Below are positions 1 through 10,000 of a stretch of DNA of 33,376 bases, piece by piece (the first letter of the stretch is position 1; each line of letters starts with the position of its first letter). The notes under the pieces are model-generated. The model searched no databases, was not told where the DNA came from, and saw nothing but the letters and a program-made list of their open reading frames with translations. The DNA is from Planctomycetota bacterium (GTDB taxonomy: Bacteria > Planctomycetota > UBA8108 > UBA1146). The translations under genes were made by a program, and so were the position numbers. The stretch spans positions 1 through 33,376 of the forward strand of contig JAPKAM010000018.1 in NCBI GenBank assembly GCA_028825265.1, read 5' to 3'.

Positions 1-48
1 TCGATGGCACTGTCGATGGCACTGTCGATGGCACTGTCGATGACACTG
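1..48 (+). repeat. 12-bp tandem repeat inside the nusG reading frame
   Basis: The unit TCGATGGCACTG is repeated four times head to tail (1-12, 13-24, 25-36, 37-48), the last copy differing by one G to A change. It is in frame with nusG and encodes D-G-T-V. The array probably continues left of the window. Confidence 0.9.
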
Positions 49-722
49 GCGGGGAAGAATCATTAGAGGACTCGAAATCCGATGAGGATGCGCAAGTAGA
101 GTCGATTTCAATCGTGGATGAAGTGACCGAAGATGTTGTTGTGCTGAATCCTTCAAAGATACGCAAGGATCCAGCGGACGAGTTGCCTTATGAATGGTAC
201 GTTATCAAGGTTGCCAACGGTCGCGAGGACACTCTCTCACGTAAAGTTGAGAAATCACTGGCCCTCAGGGGGCTCGATGACCATGTCCGGAACATCGTGG
301 TTCCGAAGCAGAAGGTCACCGAGATCAAAGAGGGCAAGAAGAAGATTCGCGAGATCAAACTCTACCAGGGTTACTTCTTCATGGAGTGCCAACTGATCGA
401 GGAGATCTGGTACTTGCTGAGGGATATCCAGGGAGTAGGGTCCTTCGTCGGGGGGGTCGGCAACAAGCCGATGCCGATGACACCGGAGGAAGTGCGGAAG
501 TTGCGCGACATAATTGAGCAACGAGAGAGCGAAGCTGCCCCGGAGTTGAAGATCGATGTGAAGAAGAACGATTCGGTGAAAGTCAAAGAAGGCCCCTTCG
601 AGAATTTCGAAGGTATCGTAGAAGAGGTCCACCCGAAGACGGGAAAACTGCGCGTGATGGTCACCATCTTCGGCAGGGATACCCCGGTGGAACTGGAATA
701 CTGGCAGGTAGAACAGACTTGA
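1..722 (+). CDS. nusG: Transcription termination/antitermination factor NusG, 5' end outside window
   Basis: NusG binds the RNA polymerase clamp, promotes processive elongation and links RNAP to Rho or to the ribosome. The NGN domain is seen from the YEWYVIKVANGRE motif (about 24-125, counted from the GTG at 114), with the KOW domain after it (KEGPFENFEGIVEEV, about 148-200). The frame stays open to the left edge (first full codon at 3) and contains no ATG, GTG or TTG before GTG 114. That GTG has no convincing Shine-Dalgarno sequence, so the true start probably lies outside the window. The extra N-terminus is acidic and begins with four 12-bp repeats encoding D-G-T-V. Family members usually have about 180 residues, so even the shorter 202-residue version is somewhat long. 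Its place before rplK is canonical. Identity is certain; the start is not. Confidence 0.96.
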   Translation, partial: DGTVDGTVDGTVDDTGGEESLEDSKSDEDAQVESISIVDEVTEDVVVLNPSKIRKDPADELPYEWYVIKVANGREDTLSRKVEKSLALRGLDDHVRNIVVPKQKVTEIKEGKKKIREIKLYQGYFFMECQLIEEIWYLLRDIQGVGSFVGGVGNKPMPMTPEEVRKLRDIIEQRESEAAPELKIDVKKNDSVKVKEGPFENFEGIVEEVHPKTGKLRVMVTIFGRDTPVELEYWQVEQT

Positions 723-774
723 TCCTGATGGAAATCAGGATCCATGCGGGAGGTTCGCCCCGGCAGCGCCGGGC
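721..774 (+). promoter_or_regulatory. Two hairpins between nusG and rplK
   Basis: The first hairpin is a perfect 9-bp stem, GATCCTGAT (721-729) with ATCAGGATC (734-742), closed by a GGAA tetraloop and overlapping the nusG stop codon. The second is CCCGGC (759-764) with GCCGGG (768-773), loop AGC. Neither is followed by a T run, so they are not ordinary intrinsic terminators. In many bacteria L1 represses its own operon by binding the rplK leader; this is the right place for such a site, but I cannot match the L1 motif with confidence. Confidence 0.5.
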
Positions 775-806
775 AAGGAACCGTAGACCGCAGGAAATGG
801 CAGGTC

Positions 807-1241
807 ATGGCAAAAGCAGCCAAAAAAGCGACTGCGTTGATCAAATTGCAGGTGACGGGAGGGCAGGCAACCCCTGCTCCCCCGGTGGGTCCAGCACTAG
901 GTCAGCACGGTGTCAACATCGGCGAGTTCGTACAGCGTTTCAATGCGGAGACTTCTAGCCAGCAGGGCATGGTCATCCCGGTTGAGATCACCGTTTACTC
1001 TGATCGATCCTTTGATTTTGTTCTAAAATCTCCTCCGGCAGCGGTGCTCATCCTGAAGGCGATGGGCATGAAAAAGGCTGCGAACAATCCAGGGCATGAA
1101 ACGGTCGGTACCATCACCTCGGAGCAGGTGAAGGAGATCGCCGAGATCAAGATCAATGATCTGAACTCCTCAACCGCTGAGGCTGCGATGCGTTGCATTG
1201 CCGGAACCGCTCGTAGCATGGGCGTGAAGGTGGAGGACTGA
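807..1241 (+). CDS. rplK: 50S ribosomal protein L11
   Basis: L11 forms the base of the L7/L12 stalk with 23S helices 43-44, in the GTPase-associated centre where thiopeptides act. The N-terminal domain carries the family motif [14 protein letters not shown], and the C-terminal rRNA-binding domain contains the [11 protein letters not shown] region. ATG 807 gives 144 residues beginning [10 protein letters not shown], close to the usual 141; the frame extends upstream to 744 but those residues are unlike L11. Only one base (A1241) is shared with rplA, as TGATG, so translation is probably coupled. Confidence 0.97.
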   Translation: MAKAAKKATALIKLQVTGGQATPAPPVGPALGQHGVNIGEFVQRFNAETSSQQGMVIPVEITVYSDRSFDFVLKSPPAAVLILKAMGMKKAANNPGHETVGTITSEQVKEIAEIKINDLNSSTAEAAMRCIAGTARSMGVKVED

Positions 1242-1927
1242 TGCCAAGATTCAGCAAACGTCACGGAGGAAATCGCTCCAAGATCGAAGACATTGCTGCG
1301 GTATCAGTACCGGAGGCGGTCAAGATTCTCGGCGGATTCCAGTTGGCCAAGTTCGACGAAACGGTCGAAATCGCCATACGCCTTGGCATCGACCCTCGGC
1401 AGGGTACTCAAAATGTCAGAGGAGCATTCTCGCTTCCTCATGGAATCGGAAAACAGGTCCGTGTGATCGCATTTATCGAGGGACCTGGTGCAGATGAGGC
1501 CAAGGCGGCAGGAGCGATCGAGGTCGGTGGAGCCGAACTGGCACAGAAGATCGAGGGCGGTTGGTTCGATTTCGATGTCGCCATTGCTCACCCCTCGATG
1601 ATGCGATTCGTCGGAAAACTGGGCAAGGTGCTAGGCCCTCAGGGGAAAATGCCGACTCCCAAGAGTGGCACGGTGACTGGAGATGTTGCCAAAGCAGTGA
1701 CAGAGTTTGTCGCAGGAAAAATCGAATTTCGTAATGACGCCGGTGGAATCATCCATGCTCCAGTGGGTCGCCGTAGTTTCGATGCGACGAAACTCACCGA
1801 GAACATCGCCGCATTCATCGGGCACGTAGAGAAATTGAAGCCCAGTTCGACCAAGGGTACATACATGAAAAAAGTTCACATCAAATCAACCATGTCACCA
1901 TCTGTATCCGTAATTTGCGGACAGTAA
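1241..1927 (+). CDS. rplA: 50S ribosomal protein L1
   Basis: L1 is the mobile L1-stalk protein that helps release the E-site tRNA, and in many bacteria it represses translation of the rplK-rplA mRNA. The 228 residues match the usual two-domain size. Family motifs seen are TVEIAIRLGIDPRQ near the N-terminus, GKVLGPQGKMPTPKSGTV in the middle, and FRNDAGGIIHAPVG, with an ending near YMKKVHIKSTM. The start overlaps the rplK stop by one base. Only 27 bases separate it from rplJ, so there is no room for a classical long L10 leader. Confidence 0.97.
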   Translation: MPRFSKRHGGNRSKIEDIAAVSVPEAVKILGGFQLAKFDETVEIAIRLGIDPRQGTQNVRGAFSLPHGIGKQVRVIAFIEGPGADEAKAAGAIEVGGAELAQKIEGGWFDFDVAIAHPSMMRFVGKLGKVLGPQGKMPTPKSGTVTGDVAKAVTEFVAGKIEFRNDAGGIIHAPVGRRSFDATKLTENIAAFIGHVEKLKPSSTKGTYMKKVHIKSTMSPSVSVICGQ

Positions 1928-1954
1928 GGCAAGAGAGCAAGAGAGGGGGACCAC

Positions 1955-2485
1955 ATGGCCCGTAGGCTGAAAGTCATGATGGCTGACCAACTGCGTCAGC
2001 GTCTCACCGACGCCGGAGATCTGCTCCTTGTTGATTTCTCTGGTTTGAATTCCGATGAAGATTTTAATGCTCGCAAGGACCTTCGTTCGGAGGGTCTAAC
2101 CGTGGGAGTTGTGAAGAACTCGATTCTTCGTCGAGTGTTTACCGAGAGCGGAACAGAATTCCCGGCTGAGACTTATGCGGGTCCCCTTGCGCTAGTGCTA
2201 GGGGAAACCGATGCCATTGCCGCCAGCAAGTTGATTGCGGGATGCAGAAAAAAGAACGGTAAGGCGATGGCGCTTAAGGGCGGCATGCTGGAAGGCGATA
2301 CTCTTGGCCCCGCCGAAGCCGAACAATTAGTGAAAATGCCTAGTGTCCAGGATACGCGTGCAGCTGTCGTTTCTGCGATTGCCGGACCGCTGACGAGCCT
2401 GGTCGCTATTTCCCAGAACCTACTCACCGGAGTTCCCGGTGTGCTGCAGGCGATCGCAGATAAGCAAAGTAAAGAAGGAGAGTAG
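1955..2485 (+). CDS. rplJ: 50S ribosomal protein L10
   Basis: L10 anchors the L7/L12 dimers to the L11-bound rRNA and often represses the rplJL operon. The N-terminal globular domain begins [17 protein letters not shown] and contains the [12 protein letters not shown] strand; the C-terminal helix ([10 protein letters not shown]) is where L12 N-termini bind. Its 176 residues are typical. A purine-rich Shine-Dalgarno (GAGAGGGGG) precedes the ATG. The short rplA-rplJ spacer means any L10 autoregulation must use a very compact site or act elsewhere. Confidence 0.96.
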   Translation: MARRLKVMMADQLRQRLTDAGDLLLVDFSGLNSDEDFNARKDLRSEGLTVGVVKNSILRRVFTESGTEFPAETYAGPLALVLGETDAIAASKLIAGCRKKNGKAMALKGGMLEGDTLGPAEAEQLVKMPSVQDTRAAVVSAIAGPLTSLVAISQNLLTGVPGVLQAIADKQSKEGE

Positions 2486-2490
2486 CTGCC

Positions 2491-2913
2491 ATGTCGGATG
2501 AAGCTGCCACCGAGACGGAGAAGGCCCCGCCGAGCAAAAATGTCGGTTCCATCGTGGAGAGCATCAAGGTGCTCAATGTAATGGAACTCGTGGAGCTCAA
2601 GGATGTCCTTGAAGATGAGTTTGGTGTTAGCGCTGCTGCTATGCCGATGGGTATGCCAATGATGGCTGCCGCTGGTGGAGCAGAAGAAAGCGCTGCAGAA
2701 CAGACCGAGTTTGACGTGATCCTTACCGCCATCGGCGACAAGAAGATCCCCGTCATCAAGGCTGTTCGAAGCATCACCGGTCTGGGTCTCAAAGAGGCCA
2801 AGGACTTGGTCGAGAGCGCGCCGAAGGCGATCAAGGAAGGTGCCTCCAAGGAGGATGCCGAGAAGCTCAAGCAAGAGCTGGAAAACGCTGGAGCCACCGT
2901 CGAGCTCAAGTAG
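2491..2913 (+). CDS. rplL: 50S ribosomal protein L7/L12
   Basis: L7/L12 is the multimeric stalk protein that recruits and stimulates translational GTPases. Seen in order: a short acidic N-terminal addition (about 17 residues), the dimerisation/L10-binding helices ([21 protein letters not shown]), an Ala/Met/Gly-rich hinge (about 48-70), and the C-terminal GTPase-contact domain with [20 protein letters not shown]. At 140 residues it is longer than the usual 120-128. It lies five bases after rplJ with a GGAGAG Shine-Dalgarno. L12 is normally needed in four or more copies per ribosome, so stronger translation than its neighbours is expected. Confidence 0.97.
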   Translation: MSDEAATETEKAPPSKNVGSIVESIKVLNVMELVELKDVLEDEFGVSAAAMPMGMPMMAAAGGAEESAAEQTEFDVILTAIGDKKIPVIKAVRSITGLGLKEAKDLVESAPKAIKEGASKEDAEKLKQELENAGATVELK

Positions 2914-3306
2914 CTTTTCGATGTGGTGAGTTCGATCGATTCCTGTCCAGACGCTGAAGAGCGCCTGGACGGGGTGGATCGGTGGAATTCAGCGGAAGTG
3001 TCGTAAATAATAGAGTGCGGGGGGGCGCCCAATCGAGGAGCGCGCCTCCGGGACTCCGGGAATCAGTGGTATGTCGAGGGTGGAGCCTTCGGCTGGTAGA
3101 TTCCCAGTTCTGTCCCGGACAGCTGTCAACGGGCTGTCGCAGTATCGCCCTCGCTCGGGAGTCAAATCCCGATACGAAGGTACTCGAGGATCAGCGAAGT
3201 TTGTCGGTGAGATCATCGACTGGGTCATGACGCTGGTTCCGGATGGGACGGACGGGTTCTTACCGATCAGGTGAGAATTGTGTTCAGAAATCGAGAGAGA
3301 GGCAGC
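2914..3306 (+). promoter_or_regulatory. Long structured rplL-rpoB intergenic leader
   Basis: These 393 bases lack a credible gene; short open frames here resemble nothing. A hairpin of 10 pairs with one mismatch spans 2945-2970 (GTCCAG/CTGGAC outer stem, loop GAAG) just after rplL and has no T run. A second stem, TCGGGA (3155-3160) with TCCCGA (3167-3172), competes with GTATCG (3142-3147) pairing to CGATAC (3170-3175). An AT-rich TAAATAATAG occurs at 3004-3013 but lacks a good -35. In E. coli this gap holds an attenuator and an RNase III site that uncouple rpoBC from the ribosomal genes; a similar role is inferred here. Confidence 0.5.
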
Positions 3307-6300
3307 ATGGAGACTAAGGTCTTCGGTGGCGGTATTCGTACCGTGCCAATTCCAAATCTGATGGAACTGCAGATGAATGCGTATGCGCAGTTCTTGCAGG
3401 CCGATGTGCACTGGACCGATAGAGATAATATCGGTCTAGAATCCATTCTTCGTGAGATCTTTCCGATCGAAAGTTACGACGGCACCATATCTCTGACATA
3501 TCTGGGATATGACCTGGGTCGGCCGCGCTACACGATCGATGAATGCCGCCAACTCAAGCTGAGCTATGGCACCCCCTTCAAGATCCGCCTTCGGATGGAG
3601 AAAGAGGGCGAGTCCGTCGAGGAGGAGGTATTCCTGGGCGAACTGCCGAGCATGATTGGTGGTGGAGAATTCATCATCAACGGTTCCGAGCGAGTCATCG
3701 TCAGCCAGCTGCACCGTTCTCCTGGAGTCGATTTCAGTGAAGAACTCCACACCGGAGATATTCGGCTGCACTCGTGCCGGATCATCCCGGAGCGCGGATC
3801 CTGGGTCGAATTCAATGTGACCAAGAAAGGTGCATTGACGGTTCGTATCGACCAGAGTGGGAAATTCCCGGCCACCATGCTTTTGCGTGCAATGAACGAG
3901 GAATACGGTTCTTCGACTTCTATCCTTGAACTTTTCTACTCTGTTGAAACTGTCAAGGTGAAGAATCTCAAGAACATCGACAACCTTCTCGGTGAGGAAG
4001 TCGAAGGCGTTAAGAGTGGTCGAGTCAGTGCCGAAGATATCGTCGATGCCGAGACAGGAGAGATCCTTCTGGTGACCGGTGATGTGTTCACCGAGACCTT
4101 TCTGAAGTCCTTCTTCTCCGAGGATATGTCCGCCAAGCGTGGTGGGAAAAACTCCTTCAAGGTTCTTCCTGAAAAATACGACGACCTGGTGCTGAAAACC
4201 CTCAAGGAAGACAACTCAGTCGACTACGAAGATGCACTGATCAAGATCTATCAGCGCTTACGTCCCGGTAACCCGCCACAGGCGGCCAAGGCCAGGGAAC
4301 TGTTCTTCGACAAGTTCTACAATCCGAACAAGTACCGTCTCGGTCGTGTCGGCCGCTTCCGGATCAATCGTAAGTTTGGTCTGGCGATTCCGGAGTCGGA
4401 ACAAACAATTCAGAAGGAAGATATTCTCGAATCGATCGCATACATCTTCAAGTTGCGCGATCGAAAGGGAAAACTGGACGATATCGATCACCTTGGAAAC
4501 CGCCGAGTTCGTACCATTGAAGAACTCGCGGGCGAGGAGATTCGAAAAGGATTCCTCAAGCTCAAACGCACCGTTCAAGAGCGGATGAGCATGATGGAGC
4601 CGGAGAACCTGACTCCGAGATCGGTGATCAACTCCAAGACGATCTCGTCGTCAGTGGAGTTCTTCTTCGGTCGCGGAGAACTCTCGCAGGTGGTGGACCA
4701 GACCAATCCGCTGTCGCAGTTGACTCACGAGAGACGATTGAGTGCTCTCGGACCTGGTGGATTGAACCGGAAACGAGCCGGCTTCGAGGTGCGAGATGTG
4801 CACATCTCTCACTATGGTCGAATCTGTCCCATCGAAACTCCCGAGGGAACGAACATCGGACTGATTTCCAGTCTCAGTGTGTTCGCGACCATCGACGAGT
4901 ATGGATTCCTCATCACCCCGTACTTCCAAGTCAAAGATGGCAAGGCGAAGATCGATGCATCTTCGGTCAAGTTCTTGCGTGCGGATGAAGAGGAAAACCA
5001 GTACCTGACTCCTGCGGATACACCCGTAGATGAAAATGGTCAGTTGCTCGGCGATCTGGTGCTGGCCCGCCTCAACGGTGAATTTATCATGGTGGAGCCT
5101 ACCAAGATCCAACTGATGGACGTTTCGTCCAAGCAGTTGATTGGTGTCTCGGCTGCATTGATTCCCTTCCTCGAGCACGACGACGCAAACCGTGCCTTGA
5201 TGGGATCGAACATGATGCGTCAGGCGGTTCCCCTGCTCAGGACCGATCCGCCGTTGGTCGGAACCGGCATGGAAAACCATGTTTCCAAGTACTCCGGAAT
5301 GGTCTTGCGTGCTCCAAAATCTGGAATCGTGACCTCCGTCGACGCCTGTCACATCGAAGTGGATGGCGAGCGCTACCCACTGAGAAAATACCGTGGTCTC
5401 AATGAACGTACCTGCCAGAACCAGCGCCCATGCAAGAACCTGGGTGATGTGGTCGAAGAAGGCGAAGTGATCGCAGATGGAGCGGCCACACAGGATGGAA
5501 TTCTCTCTCTTGGGAGAAACATCCTCGTGGCCTTCATGTCATGGGATGGCTACAACTTCGAGGATGCCATCATTGTCAGTGAGCAACTGGTAAGGGAAGA
5601 CATCTACACATCGATTCACATCGATGTGTTCAATATCGAGGTCCGTGAGACAAAGTTGGGTCGTGAGGAATTCACTCGTGACATTCCAAACGTCTCGGAG
5701 CGAGTGCTGGACAAGCTCGATGAAGAAGGAATCGTCAAGACCGGTACTCGGGTCTCCCAGGGAGATATCCTGGTCGGAAAAGTCGTTCCAAAATCTAAGA
5801 GCGAACTGTCACCCGAAGAGAAACTTCTTCATGCGATCTTCGGTCGTGCGGGGGAGGACGTGAAGAACGAATCCTTGACCGTAACTTCCGGCATCGAAGG
5901 CGTGGTGATCGATTCCAAGAAGTTCTCCAGGAGGAGTGATCTGGATACGACCGAACGCCGTAAAATCAAGGCCGAGGTGGAAGAGAAAGAAGCATGGGCT
6001 TACGAGGAGATCGTCCTCGAGATCGACACCCTGCTCAATGAGTTAAAATCGGTCCTTGGATCGACACCCAGGAATCCCAACACGGGTCGGGTGTTCAAGG
6101 TCGATGAACTCTATGCCGCTCGCAGTGTCCACTCCATCAAGATTGCGCTGAACCCCGATCTGTTCCTCGGCTCCTCCGAAAAGAAGAACCGACTGGTCAA
6201 AGCTGCACTGCTCAAGCACCTCAGCCGTATGGAAGAGGTCGAAGACATCCGAAACCGTGAGGTCAATCGACTTACTCGGGGTGACGAACTCCCTCCTGGT

Positions 6301-7035
6301 GTGATCGAGATGGTCAAGGTTTACGTTGCGACCAAGAGAAATCTGTCGGTCGGAGACAAGATGGCGGGGCGTCACGGAAACAAAGGTGTGATTTCTCGCA
6401 TCTTGCCGAGACAGGACCTGCCGTTCCTCGAAGATGGAACTTGTGTCGAGGTGATCCTCAATCCACTTGGAGTGCCATCCCGGATGAATCTAGGACAGAT
6501 TCTTGAAACCCAACTGGGTTGGGCTGCCGAGAAACTCGGATATCGCGCCGTGACCCCGGTCTTCGATGGAGCCACAGAAGATGAGATCCGTGCAGAGATG
6601 AAGAAGGCTGGAATCCCCCTCGATGGCAAGTCGGTTCTTTACGACGGTCGTTCTGGCGAAAGATTCGAGCAGAAAGTGACTGTCGGGAGGATGTACCTGC
6701 TGAAGTTGCATCACCTCGTAGACGACAAGATTCACGCACGCGCCACGGGGCCGTACTCCCTCATCACCCAGCAGCCGCTCGGGGGTAAGGCAAGGTTCGG
6801 CGGACAGCGCTTTGGAGAAATGGAAGTCTGGGCACTCGAAGCCTACGGAGCTGCACACATCCTTCAGGAGTTGCTCACTGCAAAGTCTGATGATGTGGAC
6901 GGTCGCGCCAAGATTTATGAGTCGATGGTCAAGGGAGAGAACAGTTTGCAGGCTGGAACTCCGGTCTCATTCGATGTGCTGACCAACGAGATCAAGGGCC
7001 TAGGGTTGAACCTCGAACTGGAAAAGAAGCAATAA
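3307..7035 (+). CDS. rpoB: DNA-directed RNA polymerase subunit beta
   Basis: RpoB is the second-largest catalytic subunit of RNAP. ATG 3307 follows GAGAGAGGCAGC and gives 1242 residues beginning METKVFGGG; the frame extends to a GTG at 3271, but that adds non-conserved residues. Conserved blocks seen include [20 protein letters not shown] near the N-terminus, the fork/rifampicin region with [19 protein letters not shown] and then [11 protein letters not shown], and [15 protein letters not shown] near the active site. At the rifampicin cluster the residues equal to E. coli Gln513, Asp516, His526 and Ser531 are unchanged, consistent with a drug-sensitive enzyme. One base separates its stop from rpoC. 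Confidence 0.98.
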   Translation: METKVFGGGIRTVPIPNLMELQMNAYAQFLQADVHWTDRDNIGLESILREIFPIESYDGTISLTYLGYDLGRPRYTIDECRQLKLSYGTPFKIRLRMEKEGESVEEEVFLGELPSMIGGGEFIINGSERVIVSQLHRSPGVDFSEELHTGDIRLHSCRIIPERGSWVEFNVTKKGALTVRIDQSGKFPATMLLRAMNEEYGSSTSILELFYSVETVKVKNLKNIDNLLGEEVEGVKSGRVSAEDIVDAETGEILLVTGDVFTETFLKSFFSEDMSAKRGGKNSFKVLPEKYDDLVLKTLKEDNSVDYEDALIKIYQRLRPGNPPQAAKARELFFDKFYNPNKYRLGRVGRFRINRKFGLAIPESEQTIQKEDILESIAYIFKLRDRKGKLDDIDHLGNRRVRTIEELAGEEIRKGFLKLKRTVQERMSMMEPENLTPRSVINSKTISSSVEFFFGRGELSQVVDQTNPLSQLTHERRLSALGPGGLNRKRAGFEVRDVHISHYGRICPIETPEGTNIGLISSLSVFATIDEYGFLITPYFQVKDGKAKIDASSVKFLRADEEENQYLTPADTPVDENGQLLGDLVLARLNGEFIMVEPTKIQLMDVSSKQLIGVSAALIPFLEHDDANRALMGSNMMRQAVPLLRTDPPLVGTGMENHVSKYSGMVLRAPKSGIVTSVDACHIEVDGERYPLRKYRGLNERTCQNQRPCKNLGDVVEEGEVIADGAATQDGILSLGRNILVAFMSWDGYNFEDAIIVSEQLVREDIYTSIHIDVFNIEVRETKLGREEFTRDIPNVSERVLDKLDEEGIVKTGTRVSQGDILVGKVVPKSKSELSPEEKLLHAIFGRAGEDVKNESLTVTSGIEGVVIDSKKFSRRSDLDTTERRKIKAEVEEKEAWAYEEIVLEIDTLLNELKSVLGSTPRNPNTGRVFKVDELYAARSVHSIKIALNPDLFLGSSEKKNRLVKAALLKHLSRMEEVEDIRNREVNRLTRGDELPPGVIEMVKVYVATKRNLSVGDKMAGRHGNKGVISRILPRQDLPFLEDGTCVEVILNPLGVPSRMNLGQILETQLGWAAEKLGYRAVTPVFDGATEDEIRAEMKKAGIPLDGKSVLYDGRSGERFEQKVTVGRMYLLKLHHLVDDKIHARATGPYSLITQQPLGGKARFGGQRFGEMEVWALEAYGAAHILQELLTAKSDDVDGRAKIYESMVKGENSLQAGTPVSFDVLTNEIKGLGLNLELEKKQ

Positions 7036-7036
7036 A

Positions 7037-10000
7037 ATGGGCGAACCTGTTTATGACAAGGTGAACGACATTGTTGCGGTGAACATCCGCATCGCTTCAC
7101 CCACGGATATCCTTTCCTGGTCACAGGGAGAGGTTCGGAAACCTGAAACCATCAACTACAGGACCTACCGTCCGGAGAAGGATGGACTCTTCTGCGAGCG
7201 CATCTTTGGTCCCGAGAGGGACTGGGAATGTGCTTGTGGTAAATACAAGGGCATCAAGCACAAGGGAATCATCTGCGATCGCTGTGGTGTCAAGGTGGCT
7301 CACTCGCGGGTTCGTCGTGAGCGTATGGGCCACATCAACCTCGCCGCACCGGTGGTTCATATCTGGTTCTTCAAGGCGATGCCTTCGAGACTGGGCAACC
7401 TGCTAGATATGAAGACCACTCACCTCGAGCGAGTGATCTATTATCAGGACTATGTGGTGATCGACCCCGGCGATACGCCTCTCACGGAGAAGGGCCTTCT
7501 CAGCGAAGAGGAGTACCGATTTGCCAGAGAGAAGTACGGGGATGAATTCGAGGCAGACATGGGTGCGGAGGCGATCCGCACGATGATCAATCGCCTTGAG
7601 TTGAACTCACTTTTCGAGGAACTGAAGGAGGAGTACGAGAATACTCGCTCCAAACAAAAGCGAGTGGCGCTGATTCGTCGCCTGAAGATCGTCAAGACCC
7701 TCCTTCACTCAGGAAACAAGCCGGAGTGGATGGTCCTGGAAGCGGTTCCGGTGATCCCGCCCGACTTGCGTCCTTTGGTGCTGCTGGAAAGTGGTAACTT
7801 TGCGACCAGCGACCTGAATGATCTCTACCGTCGACTGATCAACCGCAACAACCGCTTGAAGAAGTTGCTCGATCTGAACGCACCTGAGGTCATTATCCGT
7901 AACGAAAAACGGATGCTGCAGCACTCGGTGGATGCTCTGTTCGACAACAATAGATGCCGTCGACCGGTGCTTGGGTCCAACAATCGACCACTCAAGTCCC
8001 TGACTGACATGATCAAGGGTAAGCAAGGTCGATTCCGTGAGAATCTGCTCGGTAAGCGAGTTGATTACTCGGCGCGATCGGTCATTGCGGTCGGTCCAGA
8101 ACTCAAGTTGCATCAGTGTGGATTACCCAAAAAAATCGCATTGGAGTTGTTCCAGCCTTTCATCATTCGTCGCCTCAAGGAGTTGGGATACGCCGACACC
8201 ATCAAGAGTGCGAAGAAGATGCTCGAGCGTAAGGATGACGAGGTCTGGGACATTCTTGAAGAAGTGACCGAGGGACACCCCGTCCTCCTGAACCGAGCAC
8301 CGACCCTGCACAGGATGGGAATCCAGGCGTTCGAACCGGTGCTCATCGAGGGGAACGCAATTCTTGTGCATCCTCTCGTTTGCGAAGGATTCAACGCAGA
8401 CTTTGATGGAGACCAGATGGCGGTTCACCTGCCACTTTCCGTCGAGGCACAACTGGAGGCGCAAAACCTGATGTTGTCGACCAACAACATCTTCTCTCCT
8501 GCGCACGGCAATCCGATTATCGCACCTTCACAGGACATCGTGATGGGGTGCTACTACCTGACCATCGCCAAGGAACAGATGAAGGGTCACGAGATCCGCT
8601 TTTCCAGCACTGCTGAAGTGCATACCGCACGGGGTGCCAACAAGGTCCATGGTCATGCTTCCATCAAGGTCAGGCTGCCAGAGGGAAAAGTGGTCTTCAG
8701 TCCACATGGCAAGGTTCAAGAGCCGGATGAGAATGGATTCCATACCACCTCTCCGGGCCGAATCATCTTCAATGATCTACTTGGGCACCCGGATATGCCC
8801 TTCTACAACTTCGCCTTGGCGAAAAAAGATTTGAAGGCGATCATCGCGGATTGCTTCCGGATTCGTGGAAGACGAACCACATTGAATTTCCTAGACGAAA
8901 TGAAGGATCTCGGATTCAAGGCAGCGACGCGTTCCGGACTCTCATTCAGTTCTGACGACCTTCGGATGCCCGAGGGTAAGGCCGCTCACATCGCAGCCAC
9001 CCAGGCCCAGGTCGAGGCGATCCAGAAACGCCACCAGGACGGCGTGATCACCAACGACGAACGCCGTAGTCAGATTATTGACAAGTGGACCAATACCACC
9101 AATGCGGTGGGTGACATGCTGATGAAGAAACTCGAGGAGGACTCCACTCCCGGAGATACATACGTCAACCCGATCCACGTGATGGTCGATTCTGGTGCGC
9201 GTGGTTCGGTGACACAGATTCGACAACTCGCAGGAATGCGTGGTCTGATGGCCAAACCTTCCGGTGAAATCATCGAGACTCCCATCAAGGCATCGTTCCG
9301 CGAAGGCCTTCGAGTTCTGGAATACTTCTCTTCGACTCACGGTGCTCGTAAGGGGCTGGCAGATACCGCTCTGAAAACCGCTGACTCGGGTTACCTGACC
9401 AGGAAACTTGCGGATGTGGCGCAGAACGTGGTGATCACCGGATCGGATTGCGGGACCAAAAACGGTCTCTCGAAGAAGGCGATGAAGCGTGGAGACAAGG
9501 AAGCGATCCCACTGGCAGCAAGAATTCGTGGCCGAACCTCCGTTGCGGAGATCAAGGACCCGATTTCTGGTGAGGTGCTGATCGAGGCCAATGGCCTGAT
9601 CACTTTCGAGATTGCGAACCAGATTCAAGAGCTCGGCCACGAGAAGATTTTGGTCAGGAGTCCCCTGACCTGTAATGCAACCCTTGGATCCTGTGCTCAC
9701 TGTTACGGCATGGATCTCTCGACAGGAAAACAGGTCGAGCAAGGTCTTGCCGTTGGAATCGTCGCAGCCCAGTCGATCGGAGAACCGGGAACGCAGTTGA
9801 CAATGCGCACCTTCCACATCGGTGGTGTGGCATCCAAGTCGGTGCAGGAAGCGACCATCAAGGCATCTCGTGCGGGTATCGTCGAGTTCCGCGAGACGAC
9901 TCATGTCAAGAGTAAGAGTGGTGAAGAAGTCGTGCTCAGTCGCCGAGCAACAATGGCCCTCGTGAACAAAGACGGCAAGTTGCTGGACTCTCATGAACTA

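Noticed and set aside
1-48. Non-coding satellite repeat at the window edge
   Set aside because: The repeats are 12 bp and in phase with the nusG frame with no stop codon, so coding is the better explanation.
2982-3230. Open frame of 82 codons between rplL and rpoB
   Set aside because: No Shine-Dalgarno, no family resemblance, and it covers the structured leader; treated as non-coding.
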